Assembly: GCF_013372165.1 (NCBI RefSeq)
Contig: NZ_CP053828.1
Span: 1,426,001 to 1,490,000, forward strand
Length of the DNA: 64,000 nt
DNA from: Campylobacter hyointestinalis subsp. lawsonii
Lineage (GTDB): Bacteria; Campylobacterota; Campylobacteria; Campylobacterales; Campylobacteraceae
Reading direction: 5' to 3'
The notes under the pieces were generated by a model. The model saw nothing but the letters and a program-made list of their open reading frames with translations. It was not told the DNA's origin and ran no database searches. A program made the translations under genes and the position numbers. This document shows positions 53,584 to 63,024 of this stretch, one piece after another. Numbering within the stretch: position 1 is the stretch's first letter; each line of letters begins with the position of its first letter.

Positions 53584-54553
53584 CGCTAAATTTAATATGT
53601 ACTGGCATTCCTTGTTTTATCCTTTCATCTGCGTTACTTAAAGTAACTTCAAATTTATAAACAAGATCAGCTCTAAGCTCTTGTGTTTGGATATGTTTTG
53701 GAGTAAATTCTGCAACACTTGAAATAAAACTCACATATCCTTCATAAGGCTCTTTTTTTGCGTCACTAAAAACTCTCATTTTTGCCCCTAATTTAAGAGT
53801 TCCAAGATGAGGCTCATCTATATAAGCTCTTATAAAAAACTTATCCATTCTAGCTATCTCTACAATAGGCTCATTTGCTCCTGCCATACTTCCTGCTTCT
53901 TTGTAAATTTTTTGCAAAACGCCATCGTAAGGTGATTTTAAAACTGAATTATTTAAGTCTAACTCTACGCTTTGTAGCTGTATTTTTAGGGAATTTACAA
54001 GCTCACTCTGAGCCAAAATATCCTCTTTTCGGTAACCATTTTTTAACTGCTCATAATTTGCTTTAGATAGATTTAAATTTGCTCTCATCGCTTCAAGCGT
54101 AGTTTGTGAGTTCATAAACATCTCTTTTGAAGTAGCGTTTGCTTGCATGAGCTTCTTTTGTCTATCAAAAGTGTTTTGCGCTTCTTTTAAATTTGCCATA
54201 GCCATTTCGTATTTTGCTTTTGCTTGTTCTATCTCTTCAACCCTATAGCCTGATTTTAATTTTTCTAAATTTATCTCTTCAAGTTTGATCTTTGTTTGTA
54301 AATTTAAAAAAGAGTTTCTAAGATATGAATCATCCATAAATACGATATCTTCGCCTTTTTGAACTCTTAATCCCTCTTTTTTGCTTATCTTTTCTATCTT
54401 ACCTAAAAATCTAAAAGCAAGATCGACCGTTTTTGTATCCACATTGCCGTAAAATACGGAAACTTTGGCATCAAGGGCATTTTGTTTTTCATAAAATTTA
54501 TAACCCAAAAACACCAAAACAAACGCTAAAATAATTAGCAAGATCTTTTTCAA
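53567..54553 (-). CDS. HlyD-family membrane-fusion protein of the exporter (YbhG-like)
   Basis: This periplasmic adaptor links the inner-membrane exporter to an outer-membrane channel. It has an N-terminal anchor (about 3-22), then a biotinyl-lipoyl-like half (RVQKGEDIVFMDDSYLRNSF), a long alpha-hairpin (about 75-195) and the second lipoyl half (LKSPYDGVLQKIYKEAGSM). Several codons could start it. An ATG at 54559 lies directly behind GGAG with no spacer, so I prefer the TTG at 54553, which has six bases of spacing. The difference is two residues. No outer-membrane channel gene is adjacent. Confidence 0.85.
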   Translation of the reverse strand: MKKILLIILAFVLVFLGYKFYEKQNALDAKVSVFYGNVDTKTVDLAFRFLGKIEKISKKEGLRVQKGEDIVFMDDSYLRNSFLNLQTKIKLEEINLEKLKSGYRVEEIEQAKAKYEMAMANLKEAQNTFDRQKKLMQANATSKEMFMNSQTTLEAMRANLNLSKANYEQLKNGYRKEDILAQSELVNSLKIQLQSVELDLNNSVLKSPYDGVLQKIYKEAGSMAGANEPIVEIARMDKFFIRAYIDEPHLGTLKLGAKMRVFSDAKKEPYEGYVSFISSVAEFTPKHIQTQELRADLVYKFEVTLSNADERIKQGMPVHIKFSDDKSN

Positions 54554-54695
54554 GCCCATCTCCAAAAAACAAAATTTAGCGTAATTATACAATTACTGGC
54601 GTTAAATAGTTCTGAATGATAAACTAGATATAAAGCTATGTTTTAGTAGATTTTAGTTAAAATATTTGCGTTTTTATAAAAAATAAGGACTAGCT

Positions 54696-56087
54696 TTGGT
54701 TTTGGAAATAAAACGTAAATTTTTACTTGATGAACCGTTACAACCAGCTCTAAAAGAGGACGGTGCAGAGTTTAAACAAATAGACATCTTGCAATTTTAC
54801 ACAAAAATTTCATCAAACGAAGAGATAAAATTTAAAAAAGTCGAGGAATTTTATACTAAAACAAAGACAATCAAAAAAGGTCTTATAAAAGAAGAAAAGC
54901 AAGAGCCAATATCAAAAAAAGAGTTTGAAGTAGCTCTTAATTGTGGAGATTATCCACGTATCTCAAAAAGCAGATTTAGCTTTAAACTAAATAATCAGCC
55001 CTGTAGTATAGATATCTATAAAGACGAGCTTTGCGGACTTTTTATATTTGAGATAGAATTTATGACAAGAGATGATGCAAATAAGTTTGTGTTGCCTGAG
55101 TTTTTACAAAACAGCGTCTTAAAAGAGATAACAGGCGATAAAAATTACACAGATATAAATTTAGCACTTTTTGGAAAGCCAGATTTTAAATTTAGTTATA
55201 AAAACTCACTAAAAATTATAGAAAAACTAGGCGACTTCAAGCTATTTTTTGCTTCATCTATAAGCACTTACGACGCCATTAGAATGGTGCTTTTTCAAAT
55301 TTGCAGATCTATGCTAAAAAACAACTTAAGCTACCTAAAATCAAAAGATAAAAACTCACTTGAAAAGCTCTGTTTTGATATAGAAAAAACTCTATTTTTC
55401 TTAGAAACTTTTACAAACGTAATAGATGAAAAAGTCGTAAGTAAATTTATAAACGAATTTGAAATTTTACATTCTAAAATATCAAATTTGATAGAGCTAA
55501 ATTATGCCCTTGAATGTGCCGGAGCCGCTGGATTTGAGTTAGACAAAGCATTTGTCACAAAAAGGCAAATTCTAGAAGATGAAATAAGACTAGCTCTTAG
55601 CTCTGATGATTTTGATGAGCTAATAAAAGAGTGGGATATCGTGCTTAGCGACGAAAATGATTTTTACGTATCAAGCAACTATAGGATTCCTATAAAATCA
55701 AGTGTTGCGTATAATCTTAGAAAAATTAGTCTAAAAACCATAAAAAGTCTAAGAGGTCAAAACCCAAAAAATACACTCTCTGAGTGCAAAAAACTAAATG
55801 TTTTTTTAGGATACTTCGAGGATTTATTTATGATAAAATGCGAGAGCAAGCTCATTAAACAAACAGATAAAATAATAAAAATATATAAATTTATTTCAGA
55901 ATGCAAGGTATTTTTAGACATTAAATTTAATCTAAAATCTAGTCAAAATTTAGATACTTTCAACAAAAATATAGATTCTCAAATCAAAAAATTAAACAAA
56001 AAAATAGCTAAAAAATCCAAAAAAATCATAGAAAATTTATATAAATTATCAAGAAATTTGAAGGTTTATTATCAGAAGGAAATTTAA
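54696..56087 (+). CDS. CYTH-CHAD domain protein with altered EXEXK motif
   Basis: The N-terminal CYTH domain (about 1-165) is of the triphosphate-tunnel type and begins LEIKRKFLL, with a Lys where the family has Glu (EXEXK). It ends with FIFEIEFMTRDDANKF and LKEITGDKNYTDINLALFG. The C-terminal CHAD part (about 180-460) is helical and rich in charged residues. CYTH-CHAD proteins hydrolyse or bind inorganic polyphosphate or triphosphate; CHAD binds polyphosphate. Loss of a metal-binding Glu suggests reduced catalysis here. It starts at TTG with an AAGGA ribosome binding site six bases upstream. ubiE starts directly after it, so they are co-transcribed. Confidence 0.82.
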   Translation: MVLEIKRKFLLDEPLQPALKEDGAEFKQIDILQFYTKISSNEEIKFKKVEEFYTKTKTIKKGLIKEEKQEPISKKEFEVALNCGDYPRISKSRFSFKLNNQPCSIDIYKDELCGLFIFEIEFMTRDDANKFVLPEFLQNSVLKEITGDKNYTDINLALFGKPDFKFSYKNSLKIIEKLGDFKLFFASSISTYDAIRMVLFQICRSMLKNNLSYLKSKDKNSLEKLCFDIEKTLFFLETFTNVIDEKVVSKFINEFEILHSKISNLIELNYALECAGAAGFELDKAFVTKRQILEDEIRLALSSDDFDELIKEWDIVLSDENDFYVSSNYRIPIKSSVAYNLRKISLKTIKSLRGQNPKNTLSECKKLNVFLGYFEDLFMIKCESKLIKQTDKIIKIYKFISECKVFLDIKFNLKSSQNLDTFNKNIDSQIKKLNKKIAKKSKKIIENLYKLSRNLKVYYQKEI

Positions 56088-56798
56088 GTGGAAAAACAAG
56101 AAAAAATCATAGAAATGTTCAACCAAATAGCGCCGACTTATGATAAAGCAAACAGAGTTCTTAGCTTTGGAGTTGATATAAGCTGGAGAAAAAACGCGTG
56201 TGAAATCTTACTAGATAAGCTAAAAACAAGCGATATAAACATAGTAGATATTGCATGCGGAACAGGCGATATGATGGGTATTTGGGAGCAAATGGCAAAG
56301 AAAAAAAATATAAAAATTTCTTCTATGACTGGCGTTGATCCAAGCACCGGGATGCTTGAAATCGCCAAAGAAAAATTTCCAAACTACAACTTTATAACCG
56401 CATTTGCAAACAAAACTTCGTTACCAAGCGACTTTGCAGACATAGTAAGCATCAGCTATGGTATAAGAAACGTAGTTGAGCTAAAAGAGGCGTTAAATGA
56501 ATTTAATAGGATATTAAAACTAGGCGGATACGTCGCTGTATTAGAATTTACAAAACGTCAAAATAGCGGATTTATATCAAAAATAAGAGATTTTTATCTA
56601 AGCAAAATATTACCAAAAATAGGCGCTCTCATCAGCAAAAATGAAGAAGCCTACAGATATTTACCAAGTAGCATAGAAAACTTTTTTGATAAAACGGCGT
56701 TTTGTGCCTTGCTTGAAGAAGCCGGATTTGAAGTAGAAATCTGCAAAGGCTATAGCTTTGAAGTCAGCACGCTCTTTGTAGCAAAAAAAGTGAAATAA
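56088..56798 (+). CDS. ubiE: Demethylmenaquinone/ubiquinone C-methyltransferase
   Basis: This SAM-dependent enzyme methylates demethylmenaquinone to menaquinone, the respiratory quinone of Campylobacter. The 236-aa protein has FNQIAPTYDKANRVLSFGVDISWR at the N-terminus, motif I VDIACGTGDMM, and the conserved SYGIRNV and GGYVAVLEF. It starts at GTG immediately after the CYTH-CHAD stop. In this genus only menaquinone is made, so MenG would be the more exact name. xseA begins directly after the stop codon. Confidence 0.95.
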   Translation: MEKQEKIIEMFNQIAPTYDKANRVLSFGVDISWRKNACEILLDKLKTSDINIVDIACGTGDMMGIWEQMAKKKNIKISSMTGVDPSTGMLEIAKEKFPNYNFITAFANKTSLPSDFADIVSISYGIRNVVELKEALNEFNRILKLGGYVAVLEFTKRQNSGFISKIRDFYLSKILPKIGALISKNEEAYRYLPSSIENFFDKTAFCALLEEAGFEVEICKGYSFEVSTLFVAKKVK

Positions 56799-57962
56799 AT
56801 GACTGTTAGCGAACTAAATGAACAAGCCAAAACTCTACTAGAAACCCACTTTAGCTTTGTTGAAGTCACTGGGGAAATTTCTAGACTTATAAAACACAGC
56901 TCTGGGCATTGGTATTTTAGCTTAAAAGATGAAAAAAGCGTCATAAGTGCCGCTATGTATAAATTTAGCAATCAATCAGTCAAATTTGATGTAAAAGACG
57001 GGCTAAAAGTCACACTGCAAGGAAAACTAACTATTTATCCGCCAAGTGGAAGCTATCAGCTTTTAGCAAATAAAATGTTGCCTGAGGGAGTTGGTGAGCT
57101 TGAGTTTGCATTTAATCAGCTAAAAGAAAAATTAGAAAAAGAGGGGCTTTTTGATATCAAATTTAAAAAATCTCTCCCTAAATTTCCAAAAAAAGTAGCT
57201 CTTATCACTAGCCTTACTTCAGCAGCCTACCAAGATATGTTAAAAGTAATAAAATCAAGATTTAAGCTGTGCGAGTTTGTGGCATTTAACACTTTAGTTC
57301 AAGGCGAAAATGCCGCTAAAAACATCATAAATGTGCTTAATAAAGTTGATAAAATGGGTTTTGATGCTTTAGTTTTAGCAAGAGGTGGCGGAAGCAAAGA
57401 AGATCTTTGGTGCTTTAATGACGAGAGTTTGGCAAGAACTATATTTGCTTTGCAAACTCCGATTATATCAGCTATCGGACACGAGATAGACTATAGCATA
57501 AGCGACTTTGTGAGCGACCACAGAAGTCTTACTCCAACAGCTGCGATGGTAGATCTTTTACCTGATGAGTTAAATTTAATGCAAGGTTTAGATATGGCAT
57601 TTGATACTTTAACAAACTATGTAAATCAAAAAGTACAAAAATGCCAAAATATTTTAGATTTAAAAATATTAAATTTAAAAAATCAAGCACTAAGCCAAAA
57701 GATAGAAAAATTAGCCATAAGTTTAGAAAATAAAAAGGCAAATTTAAACAATATAGTGCAATCAAAACTGGTAAATCAGACGCATAAATTAAGAGAGTTT
57801 GAACTGATATTTTACGAGCGTGAGCAGTTTTTTAAAGCCACAAAAAATATGGTTCAAATAGAAAAAGACGGAAAATTAATCTCACTTGAAAAACTAAAAA
57901 AAGATGATGTTATAAAACTTTACTCGCAAAATACACAAAAACAAGCAATAATAAAATCTTAG
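56799..57962 (+). CDS. xseA: Exodeoxyribonuclease VII large subunit
   Basis: This is the large subunit of the single-strand-specific exonuclease VII, which degrades DNA to oligonucleotides during mismatch repair and recombination. The 387-aa protein has an N-terminal OB-fold (MTVSELNEQAKTLLETHFSFVEVTGEISRL) and a catalytic region with VALITSLTSAAYQDMLKVI, LARGGGSKEDLWCFNDESLART, and SAIGHEIDYSISDFVSDHRSLTPTAA. A C-terminal coiled coil follows. The small subunit XseB is not in the window. It is translated from the ubiE message. Confidence 0.96.
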   Translation: MTVSELNEQAKTLLETHFSFVEVTGEISRLIKHSSGHWYFSLKDEKSVISAAMYKFSNQSVKFDVKDGLKVTLQGKLTIYPPSGSYQLLANKMLPEGVGELEFAFNQLKEKLEKEGLFDIKFKKSLPKFPKKVALITSLTSAAYQDMLKVIKSRFKLCEFVAFNTLVQGENAAKNIINVLNKVDKMGFDALVLARGGGSKEDLWCFNDESLARTIFALQTPIISAIGHEIDYSISDFVSDHRSLTPTAAMVDLLPDELNLMQGLDMAFDTLTNYVNQKVQKCQNILDLKILNLKNQALSQKIEKLAISLENKKANLNNIVQSKLVNQTHKLREFELIFYEREQFFKATKNMVQIEKDGKLISLEKLKKDDVIKLYSQNTQKQAIIKS

Positions 57963-57973
57963 AAAGGTAAAAA

Positions 57974-59050
57974 ATGAACAGAGTTTTAAATTTCAGTGCA
58001 GGACCTAGCGCCTTGCCACTTAGCGTTTTAGAAAGAGCAAGAGATGAGTTTATAAGCTACAAAGGTATGGGATTTAGCATAATGGAAGTAAGCCATAGGG
58101 GAAAAGTTTTTGACGAGCTTCACAACAACGCCATAGCTAAAGTAAAAAAATTTTACGGCTTAAATGACGATTATGCCGTATTATTTTTACAAGGCGGAGC
58201 GACTTTGCAATTTGCTCAAATTCCTATGAATTTATATAATGGTGGCGTGGCTGAGTATGTAAATACAGGCGTTTGGACTACAAAAGCTATAAAAGAAGCA
58301 AAAATTCAAAATATCAATTACAAGGTAATAGCAAGTAGCGAAGATAGCAAATTTGATCACATTCCAAATTTTAATTTTAGCGATGATGCTGATTATGGCT
58401 ATATCTGCTCTAATAACACAATTTATGGCACACAATACGCCACACTTCCTAGCCCAAAATGCCCTTTGGTAGTCGATAGTAGCTCTGATCTCTTAAGCCG
58501 TGATATTGATTTTAAAGCACATAATATCGGATTATTCTATGGCGGAGCACAAAAAAATGCAGGACCTGCTGGTATAACCATCGTTATAATCCGCAAAGAT
58601 TTAGCAAATAGAGTCAAAGAGAGTGTCCCAACTCCTCTTCGCTATACGACTCAGATAGAAGCGAATTCTTTGGCAAATACGCCTTGTACGTTTGGTATAT
58701 ATATGTTTGATCTAGTTTTAGACTGGATAAAAGATCAAGGCGGACTAAATGCTATAAATAGCATAAATCAGAAAAAAGCTGCTATGCTATATGATTTGAT
58801 CGATGGCTCAGATTTTTACACAGCATTTGCAAAACCAGGCTCAAGAAGTATAATGAATGTTAGCTTTGCTACACCTAATGCTGAGTTAGATATGAAATTT
58901 GTCAAATTAGCAGAAGAAAATGCGATGATAGGTCTAAAAGGTCATAGAATCTTAGGCGGTCTAAGAGCTTCAATATATAACGCAGTAACCACGCAAAGCG
59001 TCCAAACTTTATGTGAATTTATGAAAGAATTCCAAAGAACACACGGATAA
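57974..59050 (+). CDS. serC: Phosphoserine aminotransferase
   Basis: This PLP enzyme converts 3-phosphohydroxypyruvate to phosphoserine and also serves pyridoxine synthesis. The 358-aa protein has the start [44 protein letters not shown], the PLP-lysine stretch [16 protein letters not shown], and the C-terminal [15 protein letters not shown]. The AAAGGT ribosome binding site stands before the ATG, 11 bases after the xseA stop. It converges with a small coiled-coil gene. Confidence 0.97.
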   Translation: MNRVLNFSAGPSALPLSVLERARDEFISYKGMGFSIMEVSHRGKVFDELHNNAIAKVKKFYGLNDDYAVLFLQGGATLQFAQIPMNLYNGGVAEYVNTGVWTTKAIKEAKIQNINYKVIASSEDSKFDHIPNFNFSDDADYGYICSNNTIYGTQYATLPSPKCPLVVDSSSDLLSRDIDFKAHNIGLFYGGAQKNAGPAGITIVIIRKDLANRVKESVPTPLRYTTQIEANSLANTPCTFGIYMFDLVLDWIKDQGGLNAINSINQKKAAMLYDLIDGSDFYTAFAKPGSRSIMNVSFATPNAELDMKFVKLAEENAMIGLKGHRILGGLRASIYNAVTTQSVQTLCEFMKEFQRTHG

Positions 59051-59057
59051 ACCTATC

Positions 59058-59393
59058 CTAAGCAAGCGCTTTTTCTAACTCTAAAATCCTAGTATTTATA
59101 ATCGTGATTTTAGTTATTAAATCAGTAGCTTGCTCTGTTAAACTCATTAGCATATTTTTAGCATATTCATTTGGAATACTCGATAAGGCTCTTATTTTCT
59201 CTTCAACTTTACCTAATTGCTTTTGTAATCTTTCTAACTGCTCTTCTAAAAGCTCTATAGTCTCTTGGATCATAGCAGTTGGACTTTTGCTTTCTTGAGT
59301 ATCCATATTATCATCTTTTTTGTTAATTGAAATCTTTTTGGTATTACTAAAATCTTGCGAAGTTATATCTATTCTTGTAGAATTTATTTGCAT
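59058..59393 (-). CDS. Small coiled-coil protein, 111 aa, possibly flagellum co-regulated
   Basis: I do not recognise a family. The protein has a polar N-terminal 45 residues and a long helical part with heptad-like leucines (TIELLEEQLERLQKQLGKVEEKIRAL, then TEQATDLITKITIINTRILELEKAL). It lacks Cys and signal peptide. The N-terminal MQIN is shared with the 189-aa protein at 29295, and both are preceded by a CGATAT -10-like sequence typical of FliA promoters. It may therefore be a chaperone or filament-associated protein. That is inference from the promoter only. Confidence 0.75.
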   Translation of the reverse strand: MQINSTRIDITSQDFSNTKKISINKKDDNMDTQESKSPTAMIQETIELLEEQLERLQKQLGKVEEKIRALSSIPNEYAKNMLMSLTEQATDLITKITIINTRILELEKALA

Positions 59394-59425
59394 CTATTAC
59401 TCCCATATTAATTCATTATATTTTA

Positions 59426-59450
59426 ATATCGGAATAAATATTTAAATTTA
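59426..59450 (-). promoter_or_regulatory. Candidate sigma-28 (FliA) promoter of the coiled-coil gene
   Basis: On the minus strand TAAA (59450-59447) and CGATAT (59431-59426) are 15 bases apart. The region is AT-rich, so TAAA may be fortuitous, but CGATAT is the less common element. The gene starts 33 bases further on. Confidence 0.4.
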
Positions 59451-59456
59451 AAGAAG

Positions 59457-59484
59457 TTTAAAGCCCCAAAAATGGAGCTTTAAA
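59457..59484 (-). terminator. Possible terminator of ahpC
   Basis: A stem of eight base pairs (TTTAAAGC / GCTTTAAA) extended by two C-G pairs after one mismatch lies six bases past the ahpC stop. Confidence 0.5.
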
Positions 59485-59489
59485 TCAAA

Positions 59490-60086
59490 TTATAGTTTAT
59501 CACCATCAGTTGAAAGATAGCTAGCTACGCCTTCAGTTGTAGGTTTCATACCTTTATCACCTTTATTCCAACCAGCTGGGCAAACTTCACCATGCTCATT
59601 TGTAAATAGCATTGTATCTACCATTCTTACCATTTCATCAATGTTTCTTCCAAGTGGAAGGTCATTTATAACAGCGTGGCGAACTGTGCCATCTTTGTCT
59701 AATAAGAAGCTACCTCTTAGAGCAACTGCATCATCAAACAATACATCAAATCCTTTTGCCCACTCTTTTTTAAGGTCAGCTACTAGTGGGAATTGAACTC
59801 TACCGATACCACCTTGTTTAACATCAGTCTCTCTCCAAGCAAAGTGGCAATACTCGTTATCGCAACTTACACCGATAACTTCAATGCCTCTTTCTTTGAA
59901 TTCTCTATATCTATGATCAAATGCTATAATCTCACTTGGACAAACAAAAGTAAAATCTTTTGGGTAGAAAAATACAACTGCACCTTTTGGGCCTATATGT
60001 TTGTAAAGTTCGAAATTCTCTTCGATTTGTCCATTGCCAAGTACTGCTACACCGCTTAGTTGTGGCGCTTTGTTTGTTACTATCAT
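59490..60086 (-). CDS. ahpC: Alkyl hydroperoxide reductase AhpC (typical 2-Cys peroxiredoxin)
   Basis: AhpC removes hydrogen peroxide, organic hydroperoxides and peroxynitrite in the cytoplasm. The 198-aa protein has the peroxidatic motif DFTFVCPSEIIAF and the resolving Cys in EVCPAGWNKG. Campylobacter AhpC is normally reduced by thioredoxin, and no AhpF is present here. A strong AAGGAG ribosome binding site precedes the ATG. In C. jejuni its expression is repressed by PerR, and perR lies ten kilobases away in this window. Confidence 0.97.
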   Translation of the reverse strand: MIVTNKAPQLSGVAVLGNGQIEENFELYKHIGPKGAVVFFYPKDFTFVCPSEIIAFDHRYREFKERGIEVIGVSCDNEYCHFAWRETDVKQGGIGRVQFPLVADLKKEWAKGFDVLFDDAVALRGSFLLDKDGTVRHAVINDLPLGRNIDEMVRMVDTMLFTNEHGEVCPAGWNKGDKGMKPTTEGVASYLSTDGDKL

Positions 60087-60314
60087 AAGTAATCTCCTTA
60101 ATAATTTTTATTTGTAAGTATATTGTATTAAATATAATTTAATTAATTTTAAACACTACTATCTTTTTTATCTTATTTATACAAAAACATAAAAAATTTA
60201 GCACAAAATTACACATTTAATATATTTTTATTGAATTTAAATGCAATTTTTCTTTAAAGATAAATTTGGCTAAATTTAGCTATAATCGACCAATTTTTTA
60301 ATGTAAGGAAAAAA
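60087..60314. other. Divergent promoter region between ahpC and accD
   Basis: The 228 bases are very AT-rich with no gene. A minus-strand TACAAT (60127-60122) could be the ahpC -10 box. The stretch around 60128-60150 is AT-rich with partial dyad symmetry and is a plausible but unproved site for PerR or Fur. The accD -10 box lies at the right end. Confidence 0.4.
60281..60286 (+). promoter_or_regulatory. -10 box (TATAAT) of the accD operon
   Basis: TATAAT preceded by AGC lies 29 bases before the accD ATG. TAAGGA serves as ribosome binding site. Confidence 0.55.
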
Positions 60315-61196
60315 ATGTTTGGTGACTTTTTTTCAAAAATAAGACGAAAACAATCAGATCCTAGCGAAGCACCAACCCACTGGATAAAATGTGATAGCTG
60401 TAACTCTTTAATGTATTATAAAGAGGTCGAAGCATGCTATAATGTATGCCCAAAATGTGGCTACCACATGAGACTTAGCCCTAAAAAAAGAATAGAACTA
60501 ATAGCAGATGATGGAAGTTTTGTTGAATTTGATTCAAATTTAAAGCCGATTGATCCACTTAAATTTGTAGATAAAAAATCATATAAAAAAAGAATTAGCG
60601 AGAGCGAAGAAAAGACGGGTAAATCAAGCTCTGTTATCTCAGGAGAGGCCACCATAGACTCAGTTCCTATACAGCTAGTTGTATTTGATTTTGGATTTAT
60701 GGGTGGAAGTCTTAGCTCAGTAGAAGGCGAAAAAATCACAAGAGCTGCTAAAAGAGCCATAGAAAAAAGACAAGCTCTCATTATAGTAAGCGCTAGTGGT
60801 GGGGCTAGAATGCAAGAAAGCACATTTAGCCTTATGCAAATGAGTAAAACTAGTGCGGCTTTAAAACTCTTAAGCGATCATAAACTGCCATATATTTCAG
60901 TGCTGACAGATCCTACTATGGGCGGGGTTTCAGCCTCGTTTGCTTGGCTTGGTGATTTGATCATCGCAGAGCCAGGAGCACTTATAGGATTTGCCGGTCA
61001 AAGAGTGATAGAACAGACCATAAAGACCAGCTTACCTGAGGGGTTCCAAAGAGCAGAATTCTTACTTGAGCATGGTCTAATAGATGCCATAGTCCCTAGA
61101 AGCGAACACAAAAAATACATTGCAGATATGGTAAGATTTTTGACAAATAACCCAAAAATAGAACAGAAGATAGATTTTAAATTTAAGGCGGTTTGA
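60315..61196 (+). CDS. accD: Acetyl-CoA carboxylase carboxyltransferase subunit beta
   Basis: This subunit and AccA together transfer the carboxyl group from biotin to acetyl-CoA, making malonyl-CoA for fatty acid synthesis. The 293-aa protein has an N-terminal zinc ribbon with CDSC (about residue 26) and CPKC (about 48), [16 protein letters not shown]. The crotonase-like domain follows, with [28 protein letters not shown] and [14 protein letters not shown]. It ends in TGA, whose last base starts the next ATG, so accD and rlmH are coupled. Confidence 0.97.
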   Translation: MFGDFFSKIRRKQSDPSEAPTHWIKCDSCNSLMYYKEVEACYNVCPKCGYHMRLSPKKRIELIADDGSFVEFDSNLKPIDPLKFVDKKSYKKRISESEEKTGKSSSVISGEATIDSVPIQLVVFDFGFMGGSLSSVEGEKITRAAKRAIEKRQALIIVSASGGARMQESTFSLMQMSKTSAALKLLSDHKLPYISVLTDPTMGGVSASFAWLGDLIIAEPGALIGFAGQRVIEQTIKTSLPEGFQRAEFLLEHGLIDAIVPRSEHKKYIADMVRFLTNNPKIEQKIDFKFKAV

Positions 61197-61645
61197 TGCA
61201 AATTTTAGTTCATTGTATTCAAAAAAGCAGTGATGATTTTAAAGAGATAAACGAATACATAAAAATGAGCTCAAAATGGGCTGATATAAAAGATATAAAT
61301 AAATTTAATTCTCAAATAGCAAAAGCACAAAGCCTATCAAAACAAAATGCCCACGTTGCTTATGACAACGTTTATATGCCTTGTGTAGATGGTTTTTGCA
61401 TAGGGCTTGACGAAAAAGGCGATGAACTAGACAGCCCGCAGTTTGCAGATCTTCTAAAAGATAGTCAAAAAATTTCATTTTTTATCGGTGGTGCTTATGG
61501 TCTAAGCTCGGAATTTAAGTCAAAAATGAATAGGTTAGTAAGTCTATCTAGGCTTACTTTAGCACACAAAATAGCAAAGCTTATGCTTTTTGAGCAAATT
61601 TTTCGTGGTCTTTGCATAAATGCAAATCATCCATACCATAAATAA
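61196..61645 (+). CDS. rlmH: 23S rRNA (pseudouridine-1915-N3)-methyltransferase RlmH
   Basis: RlmH methylates pseudouridine 1915 in helix 69 of 23S rRNA. The 149-aa SPOUT protein has [13 protein letters not shown] (GGAxG SAM loop) and the C-terminal [34 protein letters not shown], the family hallmark with the ending PYHK. The first ATG overlaps the accD stop. An in-frame TTG one codon earlier is not needed. Its middle part (about 25-65) is more divergent than in E. coli. Confidence 0.95.
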   Translation: MQILVHCIQKSSDDFKEINEYIKMSSKWADIKDINKFNSQIAKAQSLSKQNAHVAYDNVYMPCVDGFCIGLDEKGDELDSPQFADLLKDSQKISFFIGGAYGLSSEFKSKMNRLVSLSRLTLAHKIAKLMLFEQIFRGLCINANHPYHK

Positions 61646-61654
61646 AGGAATTCG

Positions 61655-62023
61655 ATGACAAATAGTGATTTAGAGTATTTTAAAAAACTTCTTGAAGAGA
61701 GAAAATTACAAATCAAAAAAAATATCTTAGATGCAGAGGGTGAAATAAATGGATTAAGAGATAGTGGAGCAAGTGATGAGTTTGATTTTGCAAATATAAG
61801 TGCAGACTCCATTTTAGAACAGTCTATCTCTTCAAAACAAAAACAAGAGTTAAACGAAATAGGCGTAGCTTTAACAAAGATAGCAAACAAAACTTATGGA
61901 ATTTGTGAAATGTGCGAAGATGAAATAGACATAGAACGTCTAAAAGTAAATCCTCACGCACGCCATTGTATAAGCTGTAGAGAACTGATGGAAAAAAATA
62001 ATAAAAATAAGGATTTAAGATGA
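61655..62023 (+). CDS. DksA/TraR family zinc-finger protein
   Basis: This is a 122-aa DksA-like regulator of RNA polymerase, which acts through the secondary channel with or without ppGpp. The N-terminal coiled coil (about 5-70) has the tip motif SGASDEFDFANISADS with two acidic residues. The C-terminal zinc finger is CEMC then CISC. In C. jejuni the homologue in the same place is named DksA and influences stress and virulence genes. It overlaps the next gene by four bases. Confidence 0.92.
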   Translation: MTNSDLEYFKKLLEERKLQIKKNILDAEGEINGLRDSGASDEFDFANISADSILEQSISSKQKQELNEIGVALTKIANKTYGICEMCEDEIDIERLKVNPHARHCISCRELMEKNNKNKDLR

Positions 62024-63024
62024 AAGCAAGAAGGTATATACTGTATTCTATTTTGTATGTTGCCTTGGTTTGGGTGCTAGTTTTTACATTTTTTAATGGA
62101 CGATTTACGATAAGCGTATTTGAATACAGTATAGACTTGCCTATCGCATCATGGGTCATCTTACCAATAGGGCTATTTGCGTTGCTTAGCATCTTGCATA
62201 TGAGTTACTACGGGTTTAAAAACTTTTTAGATGCTAGAGCAGTAAGAAGCGATCTTCAACTCTACAACATACTTGCAAAAGAGGTTTTTTTAGGGCTTGA
62301 GTCAAATAAAGAGTTTAAAACAGATCTTTTTTTAAATCCTAGCGAGGCTACTAAAGCACTATCTCCGTGGCTAAATTTAGGCGAACCTAAATTTAATAAC
62401 GATGATCTAAAGTTAGCTTATGAGACTTCGCAAAAGATCAAAAATGGTGAAGTTTGTGAAATTAAAAAAGTTAAACTTTTAAAAACAAATCCGCTATTTA
62501 TACAAAATGAAAAAAATAAGATAAAAGCCGACTATAAGTACGCCTTGAGTATATTATCCACAAAAGGCGATATAAATGAAAGTCTATACAAAGAAGCATA
62601 TAACGCCTTGATAGAGTATGGAACTTACCTAGAAATATCTAAATTTAATCTAAAATATTCTAATGAAGATATCATAAAACTCATAAATAGATATGTTGAA
62701 GATAAAAACTTTGAGATAGCAACTTCTGATCTGTTTAATATCATCAATAAAAATCAATTTGAGTGCGAAGAATATATCAAAATGGCTATAAATTTAAAAA
62801 CAAAAGTGGCTCCAGATAAGCTAATTGGTATATTTGACAAACTTAGAAATGAGCATTTAAATGCTAGTGAAGCTTACTTATATCTGCTTTATGATTTTCA
62901 AATGATAGAAGAGCTAAGAGAAGCTTTGGCAAGCTCTCAAAACGATGATTTTGACAAATTAAAAACTCTTATGTTTTTAAGAGATAATGGAAAAATGGTA
63001 TCTGCAGATATTTTCTATAAATGA
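62020..63024 (+). CDS. Hypothetical membrane protein, 334 aa
   Basis: I do not recognise the family. Two membrane helices lie near the N-terminus (about residues 6-26 and 41-66). About 270 residues of mostly helical cytoplasmic sequence without cysteine clusters follow, apart from single Cys residues. It lies between the DksA-like gene and the dihydrouridine synthase gene, overlapping both by four bases, as I recall for a C. jejuni membrane protein gene in the same place. The conserved context suggests a housekeeping role, but nothing specific can be inferred. Confidence 0.8.
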   Translation: MKARRYILYSILYVALVWVLVFTFFNGRFTISVFEYSIDLPIASWVILPIGLFALLSILHMSYYGFKNFLDARAVRSDLQLYNILAKEVFLGLESNKEFKTDLFLNPSEATKALSPWLNLGEPKFNNDDLKLAYETSQKIKNGEVCEIKKVKLLKTNPLFIQNEKNKIKADYKYALSILSTKGDINESLYKEAYNALIEYGTYLEISKFNLKYSNEDIIKLINRYVEDKNFEIATSDLFNIINKNQFECEEYIKMAINLKTKVAPDKLIGIFDKLRNEHLNASEAYLYLLYDFQMIEELREALASSQNDDFDKLKTLMFLRDNGKMVSADIFYK

